A stretch of 34,390 nucleotides of DNA from Coxiella endosymbiont of Ornithodoros maritimus. Lineage in GTDB: Bacteria; Pseudomonadota; Gammaproteobacteria; Coxiellales; Coxiellaceae. The stretch covers positions 1 through 34,390 of the forward strand of contig NZ_CAJRAM010000084.1 of assembly GCF_907164965.1 (NCBI RefSeq), read 5' to 3'. Below the pieces are notes generated by a model. That model did no database searches, was not told where the DNA came from, and was given only the letters and a program-made list of their open reading frames with translations. Numbering within the stretch: position 1 is the stretch's first letter; every line of letters begins with the position of its first letter. Shown piece by piece: positions 14,964 to 26,237 of the stretch. Both the position numbers and the translations under genes were made by a program.

Positions 14964-15672
14964 CGTTATTATTAATGGAATTAATGGCAAAATGGGCCGG
15001 TTGGTAAAAGAAAACATCACGGCCCAACCCGATTTTGAACTAATGTCTGGAACCGGTCGCCAAAACGATTTGGCGAAAACTATTCAAACCACTCATGCGG
15101 ATGTTGTCATCGATTTCACAACCCCTCAATCGGTATTTCACAACGCCGAAATTATTGTTCAATCCGGGGCAAGACCTGTTATTGGCACGACGGGATTGAC
15201 GTTAGAACAAATCGCTCTTTTAGATAAACGATGCCGTAATAAAAAGCTCGGCGCAATTGTGGCTCCTAATTTTTCTGTCGGTGCGGTGTTAATGATGAAA
15301 TACGCAAAAGAAGCAGCGCGCTATTTTCCCGACGTAGAAATTATTGAAATGCATCATTCCCAAAAAATTGATGCCCCCTCAGGAACAGCCATGAAAACGG
15401 CACAGATGATAGGCGAAATGCGACCTTCAAAAAAAGAGGAACCTTTTAAAGACCGCGCTCGCGGCGAAATAAAAAATGGTATCCCCATCCACTCCATACG
15501 CCTCCCCGGTTTATTCTCCCATCAATCTGTGATCTTCGGCAGTAATGGAGAAACACTCACCATCCGCCACGACGGCATGGATCGCAATTGCACCATGCCA
15601 GGAATTTTCCTAGCTTGTCGTAAGGTGATGGAGTTGGATTATTTGGTTTATGGGTTAGAAAAAATTTTATAG
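14953..15672 (+). CDS. dapB: 4-hydroxy-tetrahydrodipicolinate reductase
   Basis: NAD(P)H-dependent reductase of the lysine / meso-diaminopimelate pathway, supplying peptidoglycan. N-terminal nucleotide-binding loop NGINGKMGR (residues 8-16), IGTTGL (78-82), and the signature [15 protein letters not shown] (132-146) with catalytic H134 and K138. At 239 aa it is at the short end of the family but complete. Its start overlaps sodB by 11 bp, an unusual pairing of a detoxifying enzyme with a cell-wall precursor gene. No terminator is obvious after the stop. Confidence 0.95.
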   Translation: MTINVIINGINGKMGRLVKENITAQPDFELMSGTGRQNDLAKTIQTTHADVVIDFTTPQSVFHNAEIIVQSGARPVIGTTGLTLEQIALLDKRCRNKKLGAIVAPNFSVGAVLMMKYAKEAARYFPDVEIIEMHHSQKIDAPSGTAMKTAQMIGEMRPSKKEEPFKDRARGEIKNGIPIHSIRLPGLFSHQSVIFGSNGETLTIRHDGMDRNCTMPGIFLACRKVMELDYLVYGLEKIL

Positions 15673-15806
15673 GCCGAAAACAAGAAAAAAGTATAGTCTG
15701 CGTCTTAGAGTAATTGGTTGAAAATGCCCTCTTAGTAGAAATGCTCATAGCCTTTGCAAATGATGCGGTTTTAATCGTTAGACTTTTAAAAATAAGGAAA
15801 CTAGTC

Positions 15807-16536
15807 ATGGGCCTTTATGATTGGATCAAGGCTACTACCTTCTTATATTCATTCAAAAAAATGGATGAAGTTCTAAAACACCTTTGTGAGAACGTTGGAA
15901 TCACTTTTTTTCATTTCGCAAGACGATTTACTGACGGACGTTATTTTGAATTAACCACTGATCGATAATGTGACTTAGAATATGTAACTAAATATGCTAA
16001 ATATGATACTTTTGTGACAAATAAGGAGTTCGCCCAAGACATTTGGACGTGGGGTGATGGAATATATGAAAAGATGGAACGTGAAATGCATGAAATTAGA
16101 ACAAAGAAATTCAAAATCCCTCTAGGAGTTAGTTTTATCCAGAAAAGTGACGACTATTGTGACTCTTATTCTTATAGCTCCAATATATTTAGAGAAAGAT
16201 CTCTCTCATCTTCTAATAAATACTAGAATTACTAAACTACTTGATTTTGAAAAAATTTTCTTAACGATATTAATCAGTTAATACCACACCATAACGGAAA
16301 AAAGCTGCTTCCTTTGAGATAAGTAATAAGATTCCATAAATCAAAAGGCTTTAACAAAGCGTGAGTATGATATCCTTCACTTCATGAAACTTGATTTTAC
16401 TGTTTGTGAAGTATCCAAGCTCTTAGCTATTACAGAGGGAAGCATAAAAAATCTAATTGACCGTTTGAAGGAAAAATTTAACTGTCGGACACGCGCACAA
16501 TTATTTGCGCTGGAAATCGTTAAAAAACTGTCTTAA
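15807..16536 (+). pseudogene. broken LuxR-family transcription regulator
   Basis: Start MGLYDWIKATTFLYSFKKM at 15807 with AAGGA upstream. The N-terminal part (LKHLCENVGITFFHFARRF, then after a TAA at 15966, CDLEYVTKYAKYDTFVTNKE and WGDGIYEKMEREM) resembles the autoinducer-binding-like domain of LuxR solos. After several stops and shifts (16224-16350) an intact HTH reads ALTKREYDILHFMKL, then EVSKLLAITEGSIKNLIDRL and RTRAQLFALE, ending at 16536. That is a GerE/LuxR DNA-binding domain with the usual LT.RE, .VSKLL.I.EGSIKN and R.RAQL pattern. A 9-bp in-frame duplication (CTAAATATG twice) is at 15988-16005. The gene is dead because the sensor and HTH are in different frames. I saw no luxI-like synthase nearby. 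Confidence 0.85.
15988..16005. repeat. 9-bp tandem duplication inside the first luxR-like remnant
   Basis: CTAAATATG occurs twice without a gap. It keeps the frame (TKYAKYDT), so it may be ordinary coding redundancy rather than a mutation. Confidence 0.6.
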
Positions 16537-16546
16537 GCACAAATGC

Positions 16547-17482
16547 TTAAACCTCTTTATTCAATAATTTCTCAGTTTCCTTTTCGATATCTTGAAGCTC
16601 TTTAAAACCTACACTTATGCTATTTGATAGACTTATAAAACCATGCATCATGCCCGCGCATTCATTGAACCTTACTGGTACGTCTACTTTTTTTAATTTC
16701 TGTGCATACAAACACACTTCATCTTTAAGAACGTCAAACTCAGCAGCCAAAATGAAAGTAGGTGGTAGATCGTTAAAATCTTGGTGAAAAATGGGCGAGA
16801 GCTGCGGATCTGATCGATTTTGTGTAGGACTCAGATAGTGCGCATAACACCACTGTAATGTGTTTTGAATCAAAGTATAATCTTCCTCATAAAGTTGGTG
16901 CGAAAGGGTAGAACAAGTAAAATCAATTATTAGGATAAATCAGAATTTGGAGATCAATGCTAAAAGGTGGACTTCGCTGCAATATAAGCGTTTTAAACGC
17001 AGCTAAATTACGATCCGCACTTTTATCCCCTCAACGACAATCAACCGTTCATACTGAGGTTTAAATCGTGAGATATTAGGCTGAACCCAACACGTAGCTT
17101 TCAGGCAATCTTCTAAAGCCGTGGAAAATTTATGCTCGGGTGCTAATCGATAGTCTACTGCAATAATTGTGCATTCTGATACAGCGCATAGTCTTCTGCA
17201 ATCGTGATCATATGCATCCAGCGTGCCTAAGACAAAACCACCTCCTGAAAAAAGAGAATCACCGCTTTGGACTGGTGCATCGGAGTATATGCGTATAGGA
17301 ATAACCCCCCTCATCAATTTCTATAACGGCTTCCGTTAGCTGACACGTATTTTCAACGATGCTTAGAGACAACATAGCTTTTTTAAAAAGCTCACGAGCC
17401 TCAATGATAGTAAGTTTATTAATATCCATCCTGGATGCAGGGTATCTTTTAGAAACGCTTTAGCTTCGGGATGCAGAGGCAT
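16547..17482 (-). pseudogene. broken esterase/lipase of the hormone-sensitive lipase (HSL) family
   Basis: ATG at 17482 (MPLHPEAKAFLK), frameshift, then MDINKLTIIEARELFKKAML, a frameshift in a G6 run near 17305, VIPIRIYSDAP, GGGFVLGTLDAYDHDCRRL, AVDYRLAPEHKFSTALEDCL. Another shift gives GDKSADRNLAAFKTLIL, the degenerate nucleophile elbow (normally GDSAGGN). The end (16547-16873) reads LPPTFILAAEFDVLKDEV, with the catalytic Asp, and AGMMHGFISL with the catalytic His. The oxyanion motif is SGGG instead of HGGG. HSL esterases cut short-chain acyl esters. This copy has at least four frameshifts and a stop, so it is inactive. It is convergent with the first luxR-like remnant, 10 bp away. Confidence 0.88.
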
Positions 17483-17492
17483 GGAGCACACC

Positions 17493-18300
17493 CTAAAGAA
17501 AATTTAAATAAATTGACGCCGCAATGGTCGGTTTTTCAAGCGGCAGCAAATGTCCACTCTTCCCTAAAATCACCAGCCTACTACCTTTAATATTGGCTCG
17601 CACCGCAGATGCGGATTTCACACTTAAAAGATGATCCTGTTTTCCCCAAATAATTAGGGTTGGTACTGAAATTCTAAGCGAATTTTCTAGGATAGTGGCA
17701 TCTGCAAAAACAATTTTAGTAGTTCTTTCTAAGCGTTCTTTATAAGATCTGTAAAATTTCAGTAAATAACTTCTCCTTTCTAACTTCACCGGGTAAGCTT
17801 CATAGAAAAGCAATTTCATTTCCTCATCAAATTCATTGGAAGTTAAGGGTATGCAAGGATTCGTATTAATTCGTTTTATTCTTTGTCAGAGAAGAGAGAA
17901 GGGATCAAGTAGGCCGAATAGGGCACCAATAAAAGCTAATGAATGAACTTGGGCTGGATATTTTTCTGCGTAGAGTGCGGCAATCGTTCCTCCCATTGAA
18001 TTGCCTGCAATATTAAAGATATGCATGTTCAATCGGTGAGCAAAACGATTCAGAAAATTGACTTCTTGGTTCAAGAGGAAAGCCCTGGCTTTTCCCATAT
18101 CCTGCTATATCCTGCTAAATCTGGTGCGACGACATTAAAACGCCTTTGACAAAGGGTTAACACCATCTTGTACCATTGCCCTTTTGCACCAAAAAGACCG
18201 TGTATCAGTAAAATTTTATTTTTTAGCAAACTTTCATTGCATTACAAATATATAGATAGCATGCCCATAAATGGTTACCAGTTTATTAACTATCGAATTT
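17493..18300 (-). pseudogene. broken alpha/beta-hydrolase fold protein
   Basis: From upstream: KNKILLIHGLFGAKGQWYKM with the HG oxyanion motif, RRFNVVAPDLAGY, then a 10-bp tandem duplication (18098-18117) that shifts the frame. It continues as LNMHIFNIAGNSMGGTIAAL with the G-N-S-M-G-G nucleophile elbow. After a stop and another shift come KLLFYEAYPVKLERRSYLLK, VPTLIIWGKQDHLLS with the acid residue, and LVILGKSGHLLPLEKP with the catalytic His. The complete triad can still be traced, so decay is recent. The substrate cannot be told from sequence; the style is that of 2-hydroxymuconate-semialdehyde hydrolase / lipase-like enzymes. The 5' end is uncertain and the upstream frame already has stops before 18240. 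Confidence 0.86.
18098..18117. repeat. 10-bp tandem duplication that breaks the hydrolase gene
   Basis: TATCCTGCTA occurs twice back to back. Removing one copy restores APDLAGYGKS across the junction, so this duplication is itself an inactivating lesion. Confidence 0.93.
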
Positions 18301-18534
18301 GAAAAATTTAAAGTTTGATGGTTTGTAAAAGCAATCATGTTTGAAACAGATAATTCGAAAATTAGGTAAAAAACAAGAGCTAGCCTCATAAATATACACC
18401 CAGATCAATCTTGCTTAATTCTCATATTATTATTTTCAAAAGAAGTAAATATGCTAATCGACATATACTTTATTTACCTGATTAAGATTAATCTCTTTAA
18501 TCTCTCCGGCTAATATCACACAGATGGCCTACTG

Positions 18535-19192
18535 ATGTCATCACAATATCATATTAGAGGTCTTAAAAGAAAACGAAGAATCATTGAAAATGAACCAGAA
18601 AGGAAGGCTGTAATCGATAAGGTAGAATTGGAAGAAAATCTACTGACAGGGAAAGCATTGATTAAACGGATGGCTCAAGAGTTTCTTGAAGACCAGTTAA
18701 GTAGTAGTGGAAGCCAGCTGAGAGAATATTCGTCGCTTAGCTGCTCATATTATCGTTTTTGAACACGAAGTAGAACAGCGATCAAAGAAAAAGACCATAT
18801 AAGAAATAAAGAGGACTCCTGTTATGAGCGATATCAATAAATTCCATTTTGGATAAAAGAGCTTCTCCGGAGGCAAGAAGAGGAAAGTACATTAAGCACC
18901 CAGAAGGATAAAGAATCTAAGAAAATACATCGACCGAAATCTTTACCAACAAAACGATATTATATAGGTGAATTATACCCCGATGTTTCTAACACAGCGT
19001 GAATTAGAAATTGCGATTTTGCTAACAAGGTCAACGTTAGAAGGCTATCGCTAGGCGACTGTCCTTATCCGTTCATACGGTAGAATTTTATATTCAAAAT
19101 ATAAAATTAAAATTCCATTGCCAAAATAAAAAATTCTTAATCGCCGCATTAGAGAAAATTGAGATTGTTCTAAAATTTAACCTGCCCTAAAG
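18535..19192 (+). pseudogene. second broken LuxR-family regulator
   Basis: An N-terminal open piece starts at 18535 (HIRGLKRKRRIIENEPERKA, then GKALIKRMAQEFLEDQL). A shifted frame continues ENIRRLAAHIIVFEHEVEQR. The 3' end (18980-19192) gives, over two frames, LTQRELEIAILLTR and then IARRLSLSVHTVEFYIQNIK and KFLIAALEKIE, ending TAA at 19192. That tail is a LuxR/GerE HTH with LT.RE..I and LSLSVHTVEFYI. Multiple stops lie between the halves. The N-terminal domain is not recognised, so it need not be an autoinducer-type LuxR. It points the same way as the first remnant, with two dead hydrolases between them. Confidence 0.7.
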
Positions 19193-19252
19193 TTAAAAGG
19201 CGAATTCTAAGCCGTGTTGTCAATTAACCCTCCGCCACCTTCCCGCGAGCCC

Positions 19253-19456
19253 GTCTGCTTGTATGCTTGTATTGTGAAGAATACAAAACCCTCCACGGCC
19301 GAGTTGGGGAGATCCAGGTTAGGGCTAAAAGAAAAACATCGAGGGCGCTTTTCGCAGCATCTTAGCCTGGATTCCCGTGTCTTCGGCCGTGAAAGCGTTC
19401 TATTCTTTTCTATTTCGGTAGACAGCCTACACACGGGAACGACGGGCATTTTTTAC
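19253..19456. repeat. interspersed repeat modules A and B, copy 2
   Basis: Module A (19253-19317) with GTCTGCTTGTATG, AATACAAAACCC and CACGGCCGAG matches 11243-11300. Module B (19415-19456), TCGGTAGACAGCCTACACAC then GGGAACGACGGGCATTTTTT, matches the reverse complement of 34335-34375. Between them CTGGATTCCCGTGTCTTCGG recalls the 'cccgcgnaggcgggaatccag' class of palindromic repeats in Coxiella. The rest of 19193-19557 holds no gene. Confidence 0.7.
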
Positions 19457-19557
19457 ATCGTACGGAACCGCAGTTTTATCCATTATTAACGCTAAGTCAA
19501 ATAAAAATGGAAAGATTATGTCAATAACCGTATATGAGCTCTAAAAAACCGCACCCA

Positions 19558-21033
19558 TTATTGTATAAAAATTTCCATTTCTTTAGGGATTGGATACCAG
19601 CGTAAATCTAATTCGCGTGCGGCTTTGACTTCATCAAGTCGGTTAATGAGTTGCTGGTGAGGTGCGTTGCGCAATAGGTCGGGGGTGGTTTTAATTTCGG
19701 TCAGGATTTTTCCCATCGCTTCGATAAAATGATCCAAAGTTTCTTTACTCTCAGTTTCAGTAGGCTCAATCAATAAACATTCTGGCACTAATAGTGGGAA
19801 ATAAATCGTTGGCGCGTGGAAACCGTAATCGAGTAAGCGTTTAGCAATGTCAAGCGCCGTTACGCCGTAAGCGCGGGTTAATGGTTTTAAGGTAATAATA
19901 AATTCATGCGAAGCACGTCGCTTGGGGAAAGCGAGCGTGAATCCAAGTTGTTCTAATCGTTTCATTAAATAATTAGCATTTAAGGTGGAAAATTCAGCAA
20001 TACGCGATAAACCTTCTTTTCCGAGCAGGCGCAAATAAATATAAGCACGCAATAATACACCGGCGTTTCCCATAAAGGCGGATAATCTCCCAATAGTTTT
20101 AGGACATTCTTTTTCCATTAACCAATCGTAACCCTCTTTATTTTTCCCAACCATGGGAACGGGCAGAAATTCAGAAAGCCGGGGCCCAGCCGCTACCGGT
20201 CCTGCGCCGGGGCCACCGCCACCGTGGGGTGTGGCGAAGGTCTTATGCAAATTTAAATGCATGACGTCAAAACCCATATCGCCCGGGCGGTATTTCCCTA
20301 AAATAGCATTTAGATTTGCGCCGTCGTAATAGAGTAATCCGCCGGCGTCGTGAATGATTTTTGCAACTTCTGAAATTTGTCTTTCAAACACGCCTAAGGT
20401 TGAAGGATTTGTCAGCATAATACCTGCCGTTTTAGCGCTTGCTATTTGCCTTAGTTTTTCGAGGTCGATGTCGCCGTCTTTAGTGGTAGAGATTTCCTTT
20501 ACGGTGAAACCGCACATCGCCGCTGAAGCGGGGTTGGTACCGTGCGCCGCATCAGGGACAATCATTTCGGTACGATCGTAATCGGCGCGATTTTCGTGAT
20601 AAGCTTTAATCATGGCAACACCAGCGAATTCTCCTTGCGCCCCAGCCATTGATGTCAACGAAATTTTTTCCATCCCGGTAATTTCGGTTAGCATTGTTTG
20701 TAACTCATAAAGACATTGTAAAAAAGTCTGGCTCTGAGGAACCGGAGATAAAGGATGACGTTTTAAATAACCCGGTAATGAAGCTAAACGGTTAGCGGCA
20801 CGGGAGTTGTATTTCATCGTGCAGGAACCTAAAGGGTAAAAGTGGGTATCGATTGAAAAATTCTGCGTAGATAAACGCGTAAAATGGCGGACAACTTCCA
20901 ACTCGGATAATTCGGGGAGGCGGGGCATATCGCGACGCAATAAATTCGCGGGAATATCACTAGCATCCATTTTATCTGCAATAGCGTGCGCTAATGTTCG
21001 CCTATTTTTTCGAGATTTTTCAAAAATGAGCAT
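19558..21033 (-). CDS. gcvPB: glycine dehydrogenase (decarboxylating) subunit 2
   Basis: PLP-carrying beta-type subunit of the split P-protein of the glycine cleavage system; with subunit 1 it decarboxylates glycine and loads aminomethyl on lipoyl-GcvH. The PLP lysine is K264 in [32 protein letters not shown] (66-76), the [10 protein letters not shown] segment (163-172) and [11 protein letters not shown] (208-217) are typical. The length of 491 aa is normal. It is the last gene of gcvT-gcvH-gcvPA-gcvPB, with a 79-bp gap after gcvPA. I see no clear terminator behind it. Confidence 0.97.
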   Translation of the reverse strand: MLIFEKSRKNRRTLAHAIADKMDASDIPANLLRRDMPRLPELSELEVVRHFTRLSTQNFSIDTHFYPLGSCTMKYNSRAANRLASLPGYLKRHPLSPVPQSQTFLQCLYELQTMLTEITGMEKISLTSMAGAQGEFAGVAMIKAYHENRADYDRTEMIVPDAAHGTNPASAAMCGFTVKEISTTKDGDIDLEKLRQIASAKTAGIMLTNPSTLGVFERQISEVAKIIHDAGGLLYYDGANLNAILGKYRPGDMGFDVMHLNLHKTFATPHGGGGPGAGPVAAGPRLSEFLPVPMVGKNKEGYDWLMEKECPKTIGRLSAFMGNAGVLLRAYIYLRLLGKEGLSRIAEFSTLNANYLMKRLEQLGFTLAFPKRRASHEFIITLKPLTRAYGVTALDIAKRLLDYGFHAPTIYFPLLVPECLLIEPTETESKETLDHFIEAMGKILTEIKTTPDLLRNAPHQQLINRLDEVKAARELDLRWYPIPKEMEIFIQ

Positions 21034-21112
21034 TTATATTTTCACCTTTTAATTCTTCTTTTTACAAAGAGGCAATTATTCCCTATATTTCGCTTCATAC
21101 GGGCTATTTTCT

Positions 21113-22453
21113 TTATTGAATGGAACGTAAGGCGTTTTCATAAGCAATTAAATCATCGTCAGTTTTTGTATCGGTGACGCAAATTAATAGGCAATTACCT
21201 AATTTTGGATAATGGTTTTTCAATGAAAATCCTGCTTGAATGCCTTGTTCGGCCATGCCGGCCAAGACCTCTTCCACAGGTTTTTCTAAACGAACAACAA
21301 ACTCATGAAAAATAGGACTTGAAAAAACGGGCGACACCCCTTTTACTGCCGACAAACGTTGAAACAAATCGCGTGATCGAGTATGCGAAGCTAACGCTAC
21401 CTCTCGCAAACCCGTTGCTCCTAACAGGCTTAAATAAATAGTTGCAGCAACCACAACCAATCCTTGGTTAGTGCAAATATTGGATGTCGCTTTTGAGCGG
21501 CGAATATGTTGCTCTCGCGCTTGTAACGTTAGCGTAAACCCTTCCCGCCCCTTTTTATCGACAGTCCTGCCTACAATTCTTCCCGGTAACTGCCGAACAT
21601 AGTCTTTTTTAGAACACATAAATCCGAAATAGGGTCCGCCTGAAGCCAGCGGCACACCCAGAGGCTGTCCTTCGCCACAAACAATATCTGCGCCTTTTTG
21701 CCCCCATTGACCTGGCGACTTTAACAAAGCCATAGCCGTAGGATTAACGCTGGCAATGACTAAAAGATCGTTAGCGTGGGCCCAATCCGTTAACGCATCG
21801 ACGGCTTCCAGGCAGCCAAAAAAATTAGGCTGAGAAATAACAATGGCTGCTGCTCCCTCTGCATTTTCCGCCCTTAACAATTCTAAATTAACTACACCTA
21901 TCGTAGGGTCAAAAGGGATTATTTCGACATTAATTTTTTGTTGCTCAACAATTGAGGACAAAACTTTGCGATAAAAAAGATTGACGCTCGCTGGGACCAA
22001 AATACGTTGTGCTTTCCCTCGTTTAATACGCACAGCCATTAAAGCCGCTTCTGCAAGAGCGCTGGCGCCGTCATACAATGAGGCATTGGAAACCTCCATG
22101 GCCATTAATTCCAGCATCATCGTTTGATATTCATAAATTAATTGTAAACTGCCTTGACTCGCTTCAGCTTGGTAAGGGGTATAAGCCGTGTAAAACTCAC
22201 CGCGAGTGGCGATTTCCCAAACGGCTGCTGGAATGTGATGCTCATAAGCGCCAGCGCCAATAAAACATATTTGTTTGTTAGATTCACGCTTTTCCATCAG
22301 TCGAGTGATCCCCGCTTCGTTTAATCCTGGTGGAACTTGCTGGATATTAGCTAAGGCAGAAGGAATTTCATCAAATAATTGGTCGATACTTTTTGCGCCG
22401 ATAGCAGCGAGCATTTTTTCGACATCATCAGGCGTGTGGGGAATAAAAGGCAT
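21113..22453 (-). CDS. gcvPA: glycine dehydrogenase (decarboxylating) subunit 1
   Basis: Non-PLP partner subunit of the split P-protein. It begins [19 protein letters not shown] and contains [49 protein letters not shown] and [20 protein letters not shown], all characteristic of GcvPA. It has 446 aa, normal length, and an intact frame. It starts 2 bp after the gcvH stop, so translation is probably coupled. The split form is the usual one in Coxiella, in contrast to the single-chain GcvP of enterobacteria. Confidence 0.97.
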   Translation of the reverse strand: MPFIPHTPDDVEKMLAAIGAKSIDQLFDEIPSALANIQQVPPGLNEAGITRLMEKRESNKQICFIGAGAYEHHIPAAVWEIATRGEFYTAYTPYQAEASQGSLQLIYEYQTMMLELMAMEVSNASLYDGASALAEAALMAVRIKRGKAQRILVPASVNLFYRKVLSSIVEQQKINVEIIPFDPTIGVVNLELLRAENAEGAAAIVISQPNFFGCLEAVDALTDWAHANDLLVIASVNPTAMALLKSPGQWGQKGADIVCGEGQPLGVPLASGGPYFGFMCSKKDYVRQLPGRIVGRTVDKKGREGFTLTLQAREQHIRRSKATSNICTNQGLVVVAATIYLSLLGATGLREVALASHTRSRDLFQRLSAVKGVSPVFSSPIFHEFVVRLEKPVEEVLAGMAEQGIQAGFSLKNHYPKLGNCLLICVTDTKTDDDLIAYENALRSIQ

Positions 22454-22455
22454 TT

Positions 22456-22848
22456 TTAAGATTCTGCTTCAATTAAAGTTTGATAATCATCGGCGTCTAA
22501 TAAATCATTTAATTCCTTTTCGTCATCAATGGTTATACGATACAACCAACCATCCCCGTAGGGATCGTGATTCACCGTTGCTGGTTCGTTTTCCAAGGCG
22601 TTGTTAATTTCGATAACTTTGCCGCTGAGGGGAGAGTAAACCTCGGCGGCTGTCTTTACCGATTCCACGACAAGCACTTCATCACCAGCGTCTACGTGAA
22701 TATTCACTTCGGGTAATTCAACAAATACTAAATCACCCAATTGCTCTTGAGCGTGATCAGTAATGCCAACGGTAAAAGTTTCGCCGCTTTCTTTTCTCAG
22801 CCATTCGTGGTTTTTGCTGTAATATAACTCAGCCGGAAATTCTGCCAT
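22456..22848 (-). CDS. gcvH: glycine cleavage system H protein
   Basis: Lipoyl carrier that shuttles the aminomethyl group between P, T and L proteins. The start [16 protein letters not shown] at 22848 is taken instead of the frame opening 13 codons upstream because of GAGGAGA 7 bp before it and because the family begins there. The lipoylation site is K65 in [11 protein letters not shown], with [18 protein letters not shown] before it and NDPYGDGWL-like [11 protein letters not shown] after. It is 130 aa. The gap to gcvT is 10 bp. Confidence 0.96.
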   Translation of the reverse strand: MAEFPAELYYSKNHEWLRKESGETFTVGITDHAQEQLGDLVFVELPEVNIHVDAGDEVLVVESVKTAAEVYSPLSGKVIEINNALENEPATVNHDPYGDGWLYRITIDDEKELNDLLDADDYQTLIEAES

Positions 22849-22858
22849 TGCCTTCTCC

Positions 22859-23950
22859 TCAAAATGTTTTTTTACCACGTCGAACAAAGGGCGGTTTAAT
22901 TATTTTTACAGGAATTTGTTTACCACGACGCTCCACAGTTGCTTTTTCCAATTCTCCAACAGGCACGCGAGCCAATGCAATGGCGTGACCCAATGTAGGA
23001 GAAAAACCGCCGCTGGTAATTATTCCTTCCTCACCCTCTGTCAACCAAACTTTTTGCTGATTGCGTAATACACCGGGTTCTTCCATCACTAAACCGATAA
23101 GCCGTTCTTTGAGATTCTTGTCTAATTGTTTTTCCAAGGCGCGCCGACCTACAAAATCGCGATCCGCGTCGTTCCAGGACACCGTCCAGCTGAGATTGGA
23201 AATTAAAGGAGAAGTCGTTTCGTCCATATCTGTCCCATATAAATTTAAACCGGCTTCTAAGCGCAAGGTATCGCGTGCTCCTAAACCACAAGGTTTCACT
23301 CCCTGGTGAACGAAGCGCGCCCAAAGATCCGTCGCTCGAAAGGCGGGGAGAATTATTTCAAGTCCATCTTCACCCGTGTAACCTGTTCGGGCTATTTGCA
23401 AATCTTGCGCCGGTGATGAAATAAATTGAAAAGGCTTAAGGGCTTCCAATTGCGCATACAGCGATTCATCAAAAATGAATTTAGCCGCAGCGATGGCTTG
23501 TGGGCCTTGAACGGCAAGAATGCACATTTCAGGGCCTTCAGAAATTGAAACCTTATACCCAGCGCCTTTTTCTTTTATCCAAGCAATGTCTTTATCTCGC
23601 GTTGCAGCGTTCACTACGAACCGATAACCCATCGGTGCCACTCGATAAACAATAAGATCATCGATAACGCCCCCTTGTAGATTAAGCATACAGGTATACA
23701 AAGCACGTCCGACGTGACTGAGTTTTGCAACATCATTGGCTAAAAGATAACGCAAAAAAGCAGTAGCCCCTTCACCCTCAAGGTCAATAACGCCCATGTG
23801 AGAAACATCAAAAATTCCCGCTCGTTGACGCACTTGGTGATGTTCTTCAATTTGTGATCCATAATACAAAGGCATTTCCCACCCTGCAAAATCCACAAAG
23901 TGGGCTTTCGCTTTAGCGTGTTCTTCGTAAAGGGCTGATTGTCTTACCAT
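22859..23950 (-). CDS. gcvT: aminomethyltransferase (glycine cleavage T protein)
   Basis: Transfers the methylene of aminomethyl-GcvH to tetrahydrofolate, releasing ammonia and giving 5,10-methylene-THF. The start [15 protein letters not shown] at 23950 fits the family; the upstream frame to 24010 is not conserved and runs into the terminator region. Visible: [59 protein letters not shown] (substrate pocket) and [14 protein letters not shown]. It is 363 aa and complete. It is the first gene of the gcv operon; the 70-bp leader is too short for a glycine riboswitch. With metF dead in this genome region, its product can feed purine and thymidylate synthesis but not methionine. Confidence 0.96.
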   Translation of the reverse strand: MVRQSALYEEHAKAKAHFVDFAGWEMPLYYGSQIEEHHQVRQRAGIFDVSHMGVIDLEGEGATAFLRYLLANDVAKLSHVGRALYTCMLNLQGGVIDDLIVYRVAPMGYRFVVNAATRDKDIAWIKEKGAGYKVSISEGPEMCILAVQGPQAIAAAKFIFDESLYAQLEALKPFQFISSPAQDLQIARTGYTGEDGLEIILPAFRATDLWARFVHQGVKPCGLGARDTLRLEAGLNLYGTDMDETTSPLISNLSWTVSWNDADRDFVGRRALEKQLDKNLKERLIGLVMEEPGVLRNQQKVWLTEGEEGIITSGGFSPTLGHAIALARVPVGELEKATVERRGKQIPVKIIKPPFVRRGKKTF

Positions 23951-24019
23951 ATGGCTGGAGATTATAAGGGAAGAGGAGCGCTCATGCCAAGCAAATACCT
24001 CGCCATTCATACGGGCTAC

Positions 24020-24048
24020 AAAAAACCCCGCATTAGGCGGGGTTTTTT
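24020..24048 (-). terminator. Rho-independent terminator of groESL
   Basis: CCCCGC (24026-24031), loop ATTAG, GCGGGG (24037-24042), flanked by A6 on one side and T6 on the other, so it can work in both directions. It lies 19 bp after the groEL stop and just upstream of gcvT, which is on the same strand. Confidence 0.93.
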
Positions 24049-24066
24049 GCTTTCTGAGTGCAAGGC

Positions 24067-25719
<1,653 letters not shown>

Positions 25720-25743
25720 TTATACCTCTCTTTCCTCTGTCAG

Positions 25744-26034
25744 TTATTTTTCAATCAGGCCCATAATGTCATCTTCTCGCATGACGACATATTCGTCCCC
25801 AGCCAGCTTAACTTCGGTGCCTGCGTATTTGCCAAATAAAATTTGGTCGCCCACTTTGACATCCAAGGAACGGACCTCACCGTTATCCAACGGTTTACCT
25901 GGACCTACTGAAATGACTTCACCCCGAGAAGGTTTCTCTGCGGCAGAGTCTGGGATGACGATGCCGCCCGCAGAAGTGCGTTCTTCTTCAAGGCGACGGA
26001 CCACCACTCGATCGTGTAATGGACGTATTTTCAT
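25744..26034 (-). CDS. groES: 10 kDa co-chaperonin GroES
   Basis: Heptameric lid of Gro[22 protein letters not shown], the mobile loop around [20 protein letters not shown], and [14 protein letters not shown] are standard. It is 96 aa, normal length. GGAGAGGG precedes the ATG. It is transcribed with groEL from a sigma32-like promoter and is divergent from acnA. An antisense extension of the acnA frame crosses its first codons but is not coding. Confidence 0.97.
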   Translation of the reverse strand: MKIRPLHDRVVVRRLEEERTSAGGIVIPDSAAEKPSRGEVISVGPGKPLDNGEVRSLDVKVGDQILFGKYAGTEVKLAGDEYVVMREDDIMGLIEK

Positions 26035-26069
26035 ATTTAACCCTCTCCATATTATTTATAAAATTACCC

Positions 26070-26086
26070 CGCTCAATAACTGAGCG
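26070..26086. promoter_or_regulatory. inverted repeat in the groES leader
   Basis: CGCTCA-ATAAC-TGAGCG, perfect 6-bp arms, between the groES promoter and start codon. It is not a CIRCE element (no TTAGCACTC/GAGTGCTAA arms). It may form an mRNA hairpin. Confidence 0.5.
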
Positions 26087-26100
26087 ACAATCAGTAATCC

Positions 26101-26130
26101 ATATAAGGGCAGGTGATGAAAATTCAAGGG
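26101..26130 (-). promoter_or_regulatory. sigma32-type heat-shock promoter of groESL
   Basis: On the minus strand CCCTTGAA (26130-26123), 13-bp spacer, CCCTTATAT (26109-26101). The heat-shock consensus is CTTGAAA with 11-15 bp to CCCCATNT; -35 is perfect for CTTGAA and -10 matches partly. It is located 67-96 bp before the groES start. Confidence 0.7.
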
Positions 26131-26237
26131 CGATTTTTAATTTCTTCGTCATTAGCATGGGCAACTGCGGCTCGACCGACTTCTGTCGCACTTTCGAATG
26201 TGTTAAGCTCAAGCCCAAAATTGGCTGCGAGGTAACG

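Noticed and set aside
19201-19489. Overlapping frames of 80-91 codons on both strands near 19210-19490
   Set aside because: They run through interspersed repeat modules that recur elsewhere without a conserved frame.
23951-24019. Glycine riboswitch upstream of gcvT
   Set aside because: Only about 70 bp lie between the groESL terminator and the start codon, with no tandem aptamer pattern.
26019-26237. N-terminal extension of aconitase
   Set aside because: The upstream frame overlaps the groES start, its promoter and leader; the family starts at MANSLKTCR and that ATG has an SD.
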